This document shows, piece by piece, positions 42,287-50,596 of a stretch of DNA of 64,000 nucleotides. Every line of letters begins with the position of its first letter. Position 1 is the stretch's first letter. Made by a program: the position numbers and the translations under genes. Source of the DNA: Bittarella massiliensis (ex Durand et al. 2017) (GTDB lineage: Bacteria; Bacillota; Clostridia; Oscillospirales; Ruminococcaceae); contig NZ_JABFCL010000002.1 in the NCBI RefSeq assembly GCF_017566145.1, positions 310,001-374,000 of the forward strand, read 5' to 3'. The notes below the pieces were generated by a model that saw only the letters and a list, made by a program, of their open reading frames with translations, did no database searches and was not told where the DNA came from.

Positions 42287-42526
42287 ATGAACATCGGTAT
42301 CGACCACGGCCACTACGCCATCAAAACCCGGCATTTTTCTTTCCCAGCCGGTATCTCAGAATATTCCCATGAACCCTACACCCTGCAGAACACGCTGGAG
42401 TACGGCGGGAAGTTTTATGTCTGCGGAACCGGCAGACAGCCGATCCTGCGCAAAAAAATGGAAAACGACAATTACTACCTGCTTACCCTTGCCGCCATCG
42501 CCAAGGATATGGGCATTTGTAAATGA
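42287..42526 (+). pseudogene. ParM-like segregation ATPase, N-terminal fragment
   Basis: The 79 codons from the ATG at 42287 (MNIGIDHGHYAIKTRHFSFP, then TLEYGGKFYVCGTGRQPILR) match the N-terminus of the ParM/actin-like plasmid segregation proteins of Tn1549-type ICEs, including the first phosphate-binding loop (GIDHGHYAIK). The frame stops after AAIAKDMGICK, where relatives continue for over 200 residues, and no remaining part follows. It is a remnant marking a former ICE end. AAGAAAGG lies upstream. Confidence 0.8.
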
Positions 42527-42572
42527 ACCGCGTCATAATTGTAAATGAATTGCAAAAGCGAACCGCTATCAG

Positions 42573-42601
42573 TTGACAGATCTCGCATTTCGCAATATTC
42601 T
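42573..42601 (+). promoter_or_regulatory. Promoter of the P-type ATPase gene
   Basis: TTGACA-17-TATTCT, 60 bp before the ATG. Confidence 0.75.
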
Positions 42602-42661
42602 ATCCTGCGGATAGTTTAAAAATAAACTAATTAAGATTACAGACAAGGGGATTTTTTTGTT

Positions 42662-45280
42662 ATGGAAGCGCATGATCGACCAGTACAAGATATATGCCAA
42701 GCGCTGAACACCGATCCCGAACGTGGTCTTACTTCCGCTCAGGCTGAAGAGGTCCTAACTCGGGTGGGCGAGAATCGATTGAAGGCAAAGCGAAAGCAAA
42801 CCCTCGCAGGGCGGTTCTTCAGTCAGTTCAAAGATGCCATGATTTTGATTTTGTTGGCTGCGGCTGCCATCTCTTTCTACGTGGCACTTCAGGGCAACGA
42901 TCCAACGGAGTTTTTTGAGCCCGCTCTGATCTTGCTCATTGTGGTTCTGAACGCCATTATGGGTACAGTCCAAGAGAGCAAGGCGGAAAAATCTTTAGAG
43001 GCACTTCAGAATATGTCTGCTCCCCATGCGCGAGTACGGCGGGATGGACAGGAGTCCATTGTCGATGCAGCCAAATTGGTTCCCGGAGACATCGTTTTAA
43101 TCGAAGCGGGCGACTACATCCCCGCTGATGGTCGGCTGATCTCTGCATCCAACCTAAAAGTGGAGGAATCTGCCCTTACCGGTGAATCTGTTCCTGTAGA
43201 GAAAGACGCACAGGTACAGGTCGCCGCAGACTCCCCATTGGGCGACCGGCTAAATATGGTCTATTCCGGCTGCAGTGTTACATATGGACACGGCGAAATG
43301 GTCATCACTGCTACCGGTATGGATACTGAAATGGGGCACATCGCCAGTATTCTGAACAACGAGAAACAGACGCAGACCCCGTTGCAGAAGAAACTCGCTC
43401 AATTGGGCCGGATGCTCGGGGTGCTGGCCATTGCCATCTGTGGTGTGATCTTCGCCATTGGCCTTGCCAGCGGCATGGAGTTGATGGAGATCTTTATGGT
43501 GTCCATCTCCCTGGCTGTTTCGGCGATTCCCGAAGGGCTTCCCGCAATTGTCACCATTGTTTTGTCTATCGGTGTGACCCGGCTAGCCAAGCGGAACGCC
43601 ATCATTCGCAAGCTGCCTGCCGTGGAGACTTTGGGCGGCGCGTCGGTGATATGCTCGGATAAAACGGGCACGTTGACACAAAACCGCATGACCCTTATTC
43701 GAGGTTATTGTGTCCAAGGCGACCGCAGCGAAAACATCTCCCAGTCCAACGCGCCGGAGATCCAAACTCTGCTAAAGCTGGGGACCCTGTGCTGCGATGG
43801 CACCGTCTCTGTTCAGGACGGAAAAGAAGTGGACATTGGCGATCCCACTGAAACCTGCATCGTTTCCGCCGCTTTAAAGAACGGCTTTACCAAAGATGCC
43901 TTAAATAAAGCGTACCCCCGCGTAGCTGAAGTTCCGTTCGATTCTGACCGCAAGCTAATGAGTGTGGTATGCCAGATCAGCGGCAAGCTGGTAGTTATTG
44001 CCAAAGGTGGCTTCGATACACTGGCTTCCCGCTGCACCTCCGGCGTGAGTGACAAGGTCGCGGGTGTAGTGGAAGAGATGAGCCGTCAGGCCCTGCGGGT
44101 GCTGGCTGTGGCCTGTAAAGTGATCGACAAGCTGCCCGAAGAGGTTACATCGGAAAGCTTGGAGCATGACTTGACCCTGGTTGGTTTGGTAGGCATGATC
44201 GATCCGCCTCGTGAGGAGGCAAAACTGGCTGTTGCGACCTGCCGACAGGCCGGAATCAAGCCGGTGATGATCACTGGCGACCATGTGCTGACCGCTTCCG
44301 CCATTGCCCAGCAGCTGGGCATTATGGAAACCGGTGATCGGGCAATTACCGGCAGCGACCTTTCCAAAATCAGTGAGGAAGAACTGGATAAGCAGGTCGA
44401 GGGGATTGCAGTCTATGCCCGTGTCTCCCCCGAGGATAAAATCCGTATCGTTAAGGCATGGCAGAGGAAAGACGCCATCGTGGCGATGACCGGAGATGGC
44501 GTCAACGACGCACCCGCCCTGAAGGCAGCGGATATCGGCTGTGCCATGGGTATCACCGGCACCGATGTTGCAAAGGGCGCCTCTGATATGACGCTGATGG
44601 ATGACAATTTCGCCACCATCGTGTCCGCAGTACAGGAAGGCCGGGGCATTTACGACAACATCAAAAAGGCAGTCGCATTCCTGCTGGGTACAAATATCGG
44701 CGAGGTTCTCGTTACCTTCATTGCCATGCTTCTGTGGAACCAGGCTCCTTTCCTGTCCATGCAGCTGCTGTGGATCAACCTGGTCACAGACTCCCTTCCC
44801 GCCATCGCTCTGGGGATGGAGGCCATCGATCCCAATGTAATGGACCGCAGGCCCAAGCCGAAGAAGGAAGGCATCTTTGCCAAGGGGCTGGGTGTCCAGG
44901 TCGTTTTGCAGGGCATTATGTTCGCCGTTTTGTCTCTCATCGGCTTCCGTGTTGGCGGCCAGGTAACCGGCACAATCGAGGGCGGTCGCACCATGGCTTT
45001 CCTTGTGCTGGCTTTCACCCAGATCTTTCACGCATACAACATGCGTTCCCATAAATCTCTCTTTAAGACCGGGTTCTTTACCAACAAATATTTGAATCTG
45101 GCCAGCCTGGTCTCTGTGGCCTTGATGTGCTTGGTGCTCTTTATTCCCCCAGTAGCCACTGTGTTCGGCCTGATCCGTCTGCCCCTTAACCTGTATGTTC
45201 TGGGCTTCGGTTTGGCCATTGTCCCGGTGATCCTGCTGGAAATCGTCAAAGCTTTTGGGCTGATCAAACACCATAAATGA
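42662..45280 (+). CDS. P-type Ca2+-transporting ATPase (P2 type)
   Basis: An 872-aa P2-type ATPase of SERCA/PMCA layout: a cation-ATPase N-terminal domain, about ten membrane helices, VEESALTGES in the actuator domain, and the phosphorylation motif CSDKTGTLT with D333. TGDHVLTA and MTGDGVNDAPALKAADIG form the P-domain hinge. Membrane helix 4 reads AVSAIPEGLPAIV (PEGLP, calcium-type). It probably exports Ca2+ at the cost of ATP. Full length, with its own promoter; the following genes have separate ribosome sites after a hairpin. Confidence 0.92.
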   Translation: MEAHDRPVQDICQALNTDPERGLTSAQAEEVLTRVGENRLKAKRKQTLAGRFFSQFKDAMILILLAAAAISFYVALQGNDPTEFFEPALILLIVVLNAIMGTVQESKAEKSLEALQNMSAPHARVRRDGQESIVDAAKLVPGDIVLIEAGDYIPADGRLISASNLKVEESALTGESVPVEKDAQVQVAADSPLGDRLNMVYSGCSVTYGHGEMVITATGMDTEMGHIASILNNEKQTQTPLQKKLAQLGRMLGVLAIAICGVIFAIGLASGMELMEIFMVSISLAVSAIPEGLPAIVTIVLSIGVTRLAKRNAIIRKLPAVETLGGASVICSDKTGTLTQNRMTLIRGYCVQGDRSENISQSNAPEIQTLLKLGTLCCDGTVSVQDGKEVDIGDPTETCIVSAALKNGFTKDALNKAYPRVAEVPFDSDRKLMSVVCQISGKLVVIAKGGFDTLASRCTSGVSDKVAGVVEEMSRQALRVLAVACKVIDKLPEEVTSESLEHDLTLVGLVGMIDPPREEAKLAVATCRQAGIKPVMITGDHVLTASAIAQQLGIMETGDRAITGSDLSKISEEELDKQVEGIAVYARVSPEDKIRIVKAWQRKDAIVAMTGDGVNDAPALKAADIGCAMGITGTDVAKGASDMTLMDDNFATIVSAVQEGRGIYDNIKKAVAFLLGTNIGEVLVTFIAMLLWNQAPFLSMQLLWINLVTDSLPAIALGMEAIDPNVMDRRPKPKKEGIFAKGLGVQVVLQGIMFAVLSLIGFRVGGQVTGTIEGGRTMAFLVLAFTQIFHAYNMRSHKSLFKTGFFTNKYLNLASLVSVALMCLVLFIPPVATVFGLIRLPLNLYVLGFGLAIVPVILLEIVKAFGLIKHHK

Positions 45281-45470
45281 CTTGATATGTCGTGGGTGGT
45301 ATAGTGGATCTAACAACGCCTTTCCAGCCGAACGAAGGCAAGGGCGACCTGCGGACCGGAGAGAACAAGTAATATCGCTTTTTGGATTGCGGTTATGCTG
45401 GCTGTTGGTGCAGTCCCAACCGGCACTGCTCTTGACAGCAGAAAAGAAAATGCGATCGATAAACGGAAAG

Positions 45471-45501
45471 CTCCCTGCCGGTGTTCAGCAGGGAGTTTTT
45501 C
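45471..45501 (+). terminator. Intrinsic terminator
   Basis: CTCCCTGC / GCAGGGAG then TTTTTCC. It lies in the 45281-45579 gap, which otherwise holds no supported gene. Confidence 0.75.
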
Positions 45502-45579
45502 CATATAAGCGCTGCAGGAAATCTGCGGTGCGGATTTTGGTATAGAATTAGCGGTATTTAGCCGGAAAGGATGATTGCA

Positions 45580-46146
45580 ATGAAACGCCTTAAAGCAAAA
45601 GAAATTTTTTCGATTCCGAATTTGATGGGGTATTTCCGCATCCTTCTCATCCCTGTGTTTTGCTATGTTTATGCGGCAAAAGAAAACTATTTATTGGCGG
45701 CTGGAATCGTTTTGCTTTCCAGTCTCACGGATCTATTTGATGGATTGGTGGCAAGAAAGTTCGACATGGTTACAGAGTTGGGTAAGGTGCTCGATCCCAT
45801 TGCGGATAAATTGACACATGCGGCGTTGGCGATCTGTCTGGCGATCCGATACCCTCTGATGTGGGCTTTGATCGGCCTTATGGCCATTAAAGAGGGTTAC
45901 ATGGGGATTATGGGGTTGCTTTTCCTGAAAAAAGGCAAGATGCTGGATGGCGCAATGTGGTTTGGCAAAGTATGCACCGCCGTACTGTTTGTTGGCCTAC
46001 TGCTGCTTTTTGTTTTTCCCCACCTGTCGCCTTCGCTTGTGAATGGCCTTATCTTGCTGATGATGGCCGTTATGGTTTTCGCCTTGCTCATGTATATTCC
46101 AGTATTTAACCATATGAGAAAAGAGACGGGTCAAGAAGAAAAGTAG
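45580..46146 (+). CDS. CDP-alcohol phosphatidyltransferase (PgsA-like)
   Basis: A 188-aa membrane enzyme with the family signature at residues about 50-77: DLFDGLVARKF...GKVLDPIADK (DxxDGxxAR...GxxxDxxxD). It transfers a phosphatidyl group from CDP-diacylglycerol, most likely to glycerol 3-phosphate. The ATG at 45580 is preferred because GGAAAGG abuts the upstream ATG at 45571. About five membrane helices. Followed after 37 bp by cardiolipin synthase, so the two may make anionic phospholipid in sequence. Confidence 0.9.
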   Translation: MKRLKAKEIFSIPNLMGYFRILLIPVFCYVYAAKENYLLAAGIVLLSSLTDLFDGLVARKFDMVTELGKVLDPIADKLTHAALAICLAIRYPLMWALIGLMAIKEGYMGIMGLLFLKKGKMLDGAMWFGKVCTAVLFVGLLLLFVFPHLSPSLVNGLILLMMAVMVFALLMYIPVFNHMRKETGQEEK

Positions 46147-46183
46147 TGTTTAATTGCATCTATAAAAGAGAAGGTGCTTGTTT

Positions 46184-47590
46184 GTGTTAAAACTGATTTT
46201 GTTCTTTATCTACATTTTCATGCTCATTGCTGTGATATTCCTAGAGCGTAAATCCCCTACAGAAGCATTGCTTTGGGTTTTTGTTTTGCTGTGCCTTCCA
46301 TATTTCGGTGCGATTTTGTATTTGATATTCGGCAGTACGATGTCAATTAAAATAACTGCTTTTGCGCGCAAAAGGCGCTTAAAAAAACAACGGCCTAATC
46401 TCTGCCCTCCCCAAACAAATATAGTTGATCCCTCTAATTTGTCCCCAGTCGGGTCGCGAGTTGCCCGTTTTAACTGCAACTACAATCAAAGTAGGCTCAC
46501 CAGCTATAACCGCGCAGATCTATATACCAATGGTAAGGAGCATTACCGGCAACTTTTTGCGGATATCAGAAGTGCGAAACAGTGTATTTACATAGAGTTC
46601 TATACCATTCACCATGACGAAATAGGGGAGGCTTTGGTATCTGTACTTGCCGAAAAAGCTTCCGCGGGAATAGAAGTTTTGGTATTGTGTGATTTTATAG
46701 CCAATCTCTCCACCCCGCAAAAAATGTTCCAGCCACTGCTCGATGCCGGTGGTAAATTGGTTCGGGTAAAGCCCTATTTTACCCATTACCGCAGTCACCG
46801 CAAAATCGTCGCTATCGACCACCAGATAGGTTATATCGGCGGTATGAACATTGGCAGGCAATATGCCAATATGGCAAAAGTCAAAAATCCTTGGCGCGAC
46901 ACACAGATCCGTCTGGATGGCGAATGTGTAAATGTGCTTGATGAGTATTTCCTGACAGATTGGCTTTGTGCTGTGAGACAAATCCATTGGGAACAGGCTG
47001 TGTCATACGTCTCATCTATTACTGCCAAAACATTTGAGGCCACGGATAAGCTTTGCCAGTTTATTGTGGGGGGCGCTGACACCAATAAAGAAGCTGTTAA
47101 AATGTGTTATCTCAGCATGATCTCCAGCGCCAAAAAGAGCATCCGCATTCAGACCCCTTACTTTATTCCGGACGCATCTATTTTGGATGCGCTGAAGGCT
47201 GCAGCGGCTAGTGGCGTTGAGATTGAATTGATGATTCCCGGCATTAAAGCCAGTTTCTTTTTAGATCCTGTAACCACTTATTATTGCGGGCAATTATTGG
47301 AGTATGGAGCAAAGGTATATAAATATAGGGGTTATGTGCATGCCAAAACCATGGTGGTCGATGATGAGATTTGCTGCATCGGCTCCGTCAATATGGATAT
47401 GCGCAGCCTTATGGTAGATGATGAGGTGTGTGGGGTTTTCTACTCCTCCCCATTGGTCAAACAATATATTGACATTTTTAAAGCCGACATTCAGAATTGC
47501 GATGCCTATTCATGGCAACGATTTTTGGATCGAGGCCGGAAAGAAAAAGCGCTTGAAAGTTTTTTTGTTCTATTTGCGCCGCTGATGTGA
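46184..47590 (+). CDS. cls: Cardiolipin synthase
   Basis: A 468-aa phospholipase-D-type cardiolipin synthase. Two N-terminal membrane helices are followed by two HKD motifs: YRSHRKIVAIDHQIGYIGG near residue 203 and HAKTMVVDDEICCIGSVNMD near 385. It condenses two phosphatidylglycerols into cardiolipin. The GTG at 46184 is chosen for its spacing from GAGAAGGTG; an upstream TTG is too close. Its last 110 bp are duplicated, with stops, at 49853-49967. Confidence 0.93.
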   Translation: MLKLILFFIYIFMLIAVIFLERKSPTEALLWVFVLLCLPYFGAILYLIFGSTMSIKITAFARKRRLKKQRPNLCPPQTNIVDPSNLSPVGSRVARFNCNYNQSRLTSYNRADLYTNGKEHYRQLFADIRSAKQCIYIEFYTIHHDEIGEALVSVLAEKASAGIEVLVLCDFIANLSTPQKMFQPLLDAGGKLVRVKPYFTHYRSHRKIVAIDHQIGYIGGMNIGRQYANMAKVKNPWRDTQIRLDGECVNVLDEYFLTDWLCAVRQIHWEQAVSYVSSITAKTFEATDKLCQFIVGGADTNKEAVKMCYLSMISSAKKSIRIQTPYFIPDASILDALKAAAASGVEIELMIPGIKASFFLDPVTTYYCGQLLEYGAKVYKYRGYVHAKTMVVDDEICCIGSVNMDMRSLMVDDEVCGVFYSSPLVKQYIDIFKADIQNCDAYSWQRFLDRGRKEKALESFFVLFAPLM

Positions 47591-47720
47591 GCCATGTGTT
47601 ATAAACGCTACTTCAATGAGAACGGAAAGAGGGCTCTTTTGCTGCAGTGGGCAGTTTGGGACTGGGGGACAGGTTGTATTTTGTGGTTTGTTTGCCGGGT
47701 ATCTCGTATGGCTTGTCTAG
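47428..47720 (+). repeat. Direct repeat, copy 1 (cls 3' end plus downstream)
   Basis: Covers the last part of cls and about 100 bp downstream (GGAAAGAGGGCTC... to ...GGCTTGTCTAG). Both parts recur at 49853-50065 with an internal deletion of 86 bp between two GGAAAGA words (47538 and 47624). Confidence 0.85.
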
Positions 47721-47727
47721 AAGCATT

Positions 47728-47758
47728 GGGGTGACAAAAAAGATGTCACCCCATTTTT
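47728..47758 (+). terminator. Terminator after cls
   Basis: GGGGTGACA / TGTCACCCC followed by ATTTTT and the phrase TAGTATTCATGC also seen after the tRNA cluster. Confidence 0.8.
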
Positions 47759-47874
47759 AGTATTCATGCAGGGTGGCAGGGTTTGCGTATCAAAAGTCAA
47801 AAAATGCGAAAGTTTCTATCTGCTGCAATAAAAAAGCCCACTCATGCATTAGTGGAGTGAAGGGGGAAAAGACC

Positions 47875-48438
47875 ATGCCAGAAAATTTGACGTCAAACTC
47901 GCGGCAGGGGGAACCAGATACGGCGCTGCTGGAAAACTGCCTTGAGCGCCTTGGGGAAGGGGAAAAAGACGCCCTTTCCACACTCTATGACCTGACTAGC
48001 GCAGCTGTATATGGGTTTGCCCTTTCGATTTTAAAACGGCCGGCGGATGCAGAGGACGTTTTGCAGGAGACCTACCTCAATCTATACCGCGGAGCGAAGA
48101 GTTACCAGTCCAGGGGAAAGCCCATGGCTTTTATTCTCACTGTGGCAAAAAACTTAGCACGAATGAAGCTGCGAGAGGCTGCCAAGTTGAGTCCTTTGGA
48201 TCCGGAGGAGTTGGAACGCCAGCTGGGCTCTGTGGGCAGTACCACGTCGGACGAGCGGCTTCTGCTGCGCGCCCTTATAGAAAAACTGGGGGAGGAAGAA
48301 CGGCAGATCGTTTTGCTGCATGCAGTGGCAGGGCTCAAGCACAGGGAAATCGCCGCGCTTATGGACCTGGCGCTACCAACAGTCCTATCCAAATACCGCC
48401 GCGCTATAAAGAAATGCAATCAACTTATGGGAGGGTGA
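47875..48438 (+). CDS. ECF-type sigma-70 factor
   Basis: A 187-aa sigma factor. Region 2 is ALSTLYDLTSAAVYGFALSI followed by DAEDVLQETYLNLYRGAKSY; region 4 is LGEEERQIVLLHAVAGLKHR followed by EIAALMDLALPTVLSKYRRA. The ATG at 47875 follows GTGAAGGGGGAAAAG. It is directly followed by an anti-sigma-like gene (6 bp), the normal pairing, so it should direct RNA polymerase to an envelope-related regulon when released. Confidence 0.92.
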   Translation: MPENLTSNSRQGEPDTALLENCLERLGEGEKDALSTLYDLTSAAVYGFALSILKRPADAEDVLQETYLNLYRGAKSYQSRGKPMAFILTVAKNLARMKLREAAKLSPLDPEELERQLGSVGSTTSDERLLLRALIEKLGEEERQIVLLHAVAGLKHREIAALMDLALPTVLSKYRRAIKKCNQLMGG

Positions 48439-48443
48439 AGGTA

Positions 48444-49739
48444 ATGAACGATAAAAAGGCGAAGGACGCAATCAAAAGAGCAGTGGAACATGCCACCCCA
48501 GATGTATTGTCCCCCATACTGGAAAGCTGCCAGCAACCAGGCGAAAAAAATGTGTTAGAACTGCCGAAGAAGGCATCAAACAGAAAGGCTTGGAGAAGGC
48601 TAGGGGCCATGGTAGCGGCTTTTGCACTGGTGGTAGGGACCGCATTTGGCATCTTCTCCTATTGGAATGGGAAGAGCGAGATGGCCACGGTTTCTCTGGA
48701 TGTGAATCCCAGCCTCACATTGCGAATAGACCAAAGAGAACGGGTGTTGGAGGCGAAAGCCCTCAATGCAGATGCTGCTAAGGTGCTGGATGGGATGGAT
48801 TTGAAAAACGCCGACCTAAAGGTGGCTATGAATGCAATTATCGGCTCCATGGTGAAAAATGGGTACCTGAGCACCCAGTCGAATTCCGTGCTCCTCTCGG
48901 TCCAAGGGACCGGCGCAGATGGTTTGGAGAAGGAGCTCATGGAGGAGATCGACGCCGTATTGAAGAAAAATGCCGTTGACGGCTCTATCTTGGCCCAGAC
49001 TGTAAAGGCGGATGAATCCCTTGCCCAGAAGGCGGAAAGCTTGCAAATTTCTTTGGGGAAGGCCCGCATTATCCAGTCGCTTTGTGAGCAAAATCCGCTT
49101 TTCCACTTTGAAGACCTGGCAAAGCTCACCATCAACGATCTCAACCTTTTGGCGGCATCAAAACAGCTAAAGCCCGGGGATGCAGTGCAAACTGGTACGG
49201 CCAGTGACGGCAAATATATCGGCGATGCTGCGGCAATCAAGAGCGCTTTGGCGCATTTGGGCACTTCGGAAAGTGCGGTGAAGGGCCTTCACTGCGAGCT
49301 GGACGTTGAGGATGGCCGCCTCGTCTATGAGGTGGAATGGACGCAGGGTGCCCAAGAGGTCGAGGTGGATGTGGATGCCGAGACCGGCACCGCCTTAAAG
49401 GTGGAAAGGAACGAGGAGGATACGCCTGACGAAGATATTGACCACGATGACAATGATGGCGATCGCGATGATGACCATGGCGACATTGACGACGATCAGG
49501 ATGAACCGGTCAAGCCGTCGGCTACTGACATTGGCGCAGAGAGGGCAAAGACCATAGCGCTGGAAAAGGCGGGGCAAGCAGCTGCAGGGGTCAGGGAGCT
49601 GGATGCTAAGCTGGATCGGGAGGAAGGCAGGCGGATTTACGAGGTGTCGTTTGCAACCGAAGCGGAGGAATTCGAAGTGGAGGTGGATGCGGCAAATGGA
49701 ACCGTCTACAAAGTGAAACGGGAGCCGGTAGACGACTGA
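48444..49739 (+). CDS. RsgI-like anti-sigma factor with two PepSY domains
   Basis: A 431-aa bitopic membrane protein: a cytoplasmic N-terminus (about 1-58), one membrane helix (RLGAMVAAFALVVGTAFGIF), then an RsgI-like extracellular domain (TVSLDVNPSLTLRIDQRERV). A PepSY domain follows (LHCELDVEDGRLVYEVEW), then an Asp/His-rich linker (EDIDHDDNDGDRDDDHGDID) and a second PepSY domain (ELDAKLDREEGRRIYEVSF). It likely holds the adjacent sigma factor and releases it on an outside signal. The acidic linker could bind divalent cations such as Ca2+ (inference). GGGAGGGTGAAGG precedes the ATG. Confidence 0.85.
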   Translation: MNDKKAKDAIKRAVEHATPDVLSPILESCQQPGEKNVLELPKKASNRKAWRRLGAMVAAFALVVGTAFGIFSYWNGKSEMATVSLDVNPSLTLRIDQRERVLEAKALNADAAKVLDGMDLKNADLKVAMNAIIGSMVKNGYLSTQSNSVLLSVQGTGADGLEKELMEEIDAVLKKNAVDGSILAQTVKADESLAQKAESLQISLGKARIIQSLCEQNPLFHFEDLAKLTINDLNLLAASKQLKPGDAVQTGTASDGKYIGDAAAIKSALAHLGTSESAVKGLHCELDVEDGRLVYEVEWTQGAQEVEVDVDAETGTALKVERNEEDTPDEDIDHDDNDGDRDDDHGDIDDDQDEPVKPSATDIGAERAKTIALEKAGQAAAGVRELDAKLDREEGRRIYEVSFATEAEEFEVEVDAANGTVYKVKREPVDD

Positions 49740-49766
49740 CAGGCACTTCCTATAAAGTTGTTATAA

Positions 49767-49812
49767 AGGCAGGCGAGTCGAACTTACTTTCTTCGATTCG
49801 CCTGCCTTTTGG
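49767..49812 (+). terminator. Intrinsic terminator
   Basis: AGGCAGGCGA...TCGCCTGCCT stem with additional TCGAA/TTCGA pairing, then TTT. Confidence 0.88.
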
Positions 49813-49852
49813 ATTGCGAAGAGTTTTTTATTCATTCAAACGGTCGTCCATT

Positions 49853-50090
49853 GTGGTGCGTAGGGCTTTCTACTCCTCCCCATTGGTCAAATGATATATT
49901 GACATTTTTAAAGCCGATGTTCAGAATTGAGACACCTACTCATGGCAACGATTTTTGGATTGAGGCCGGAAAGAGGGCTCTTTTGCTGCAGTGGGCAGCT
50001 TGGGACTGGGGGACAGGTTTGTATTTTGCGGTTTATTTGTCGGGCTCTCATATGGCTTGTCTAGACAAACCATACGAGGTATCCGGCTAA
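49853..50090 (+). pseudogene. Duplicated cls 3' fragment with stop codons
   Basis: Nearly the same sequence as 47428-47544 and 47624-47720. In the cls reading frame the copy carries three stops (AAA TGA TAT, AAT TGA GAC, GAT TGA GGC) and lacks 86 bp between GGAAAGA words. It therefore encodes nothing. It and copy 1 bracket the sigma/anti-sigma operon. Confidence 0.85.
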
Positions 50091-50169
50091 CAAGCCAAAA
50101 AATAGAGCTATCCCCCCTAATGTTGAACCAACTACTGCAGCAAAAGGATCTTCTTTGTAACAATCTATA

Positions 50170-50198
50170 TTGACAGAAAGAAATACTTTGTATATACT
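50170..50198 (+). promoter_or_regulatory. Strong promoter upstream of the AGCA tract
   Basis: TTGACA-17-TATACT. The transcript would start near 50205 and run through the tetranucleotide tract to the terminator at 50362. Confidence 0.75.
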
Positions 50199-50260
50199 TA
50201 TATTTAGAAGAAATACATACAAAGGGGATTGACAGGCGTGTTAATGGGCGGTAAGCTCTT

Positions 50261-50318
<58 letters not shown>

Positions 50319-50361
50319 GGTTAGTTCTGTCTGCTTTTCCTTCAAAACAAAACTGACTTTT

Positions 50362-50406
50362 AAGACATAAGCTGTCTGTAGAAAATAGACGGGCTATGTC
50401 TTTTTT
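50362..50406 (+). terminator. Terminator downstream of the microsatellite
   Basis: AAGACATA / TATGTCTT outer stem with TCT/AGA inner pairing, then TTTTTTGCG. The following 50407-50596 stretch has no gene. Confidence 0.7.
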
Positions 50407-50596
50407 GCGTGTATAAAAGAAGTTCAGATAAAAAAGAAGGGAAGAACAGATACAGTGCCTTTCAGCAGAAAGAGGTGATACAATAAATAGCTCCGGGCAG
50501 ATATAGTGTGGCCGTTTTTTGGCTATGGGCTGACCGCAAACAGCTCATGGAAAGAATTAAATAAAGGTTTCAGAAGCAAGAAATGGAGGTTGTACA

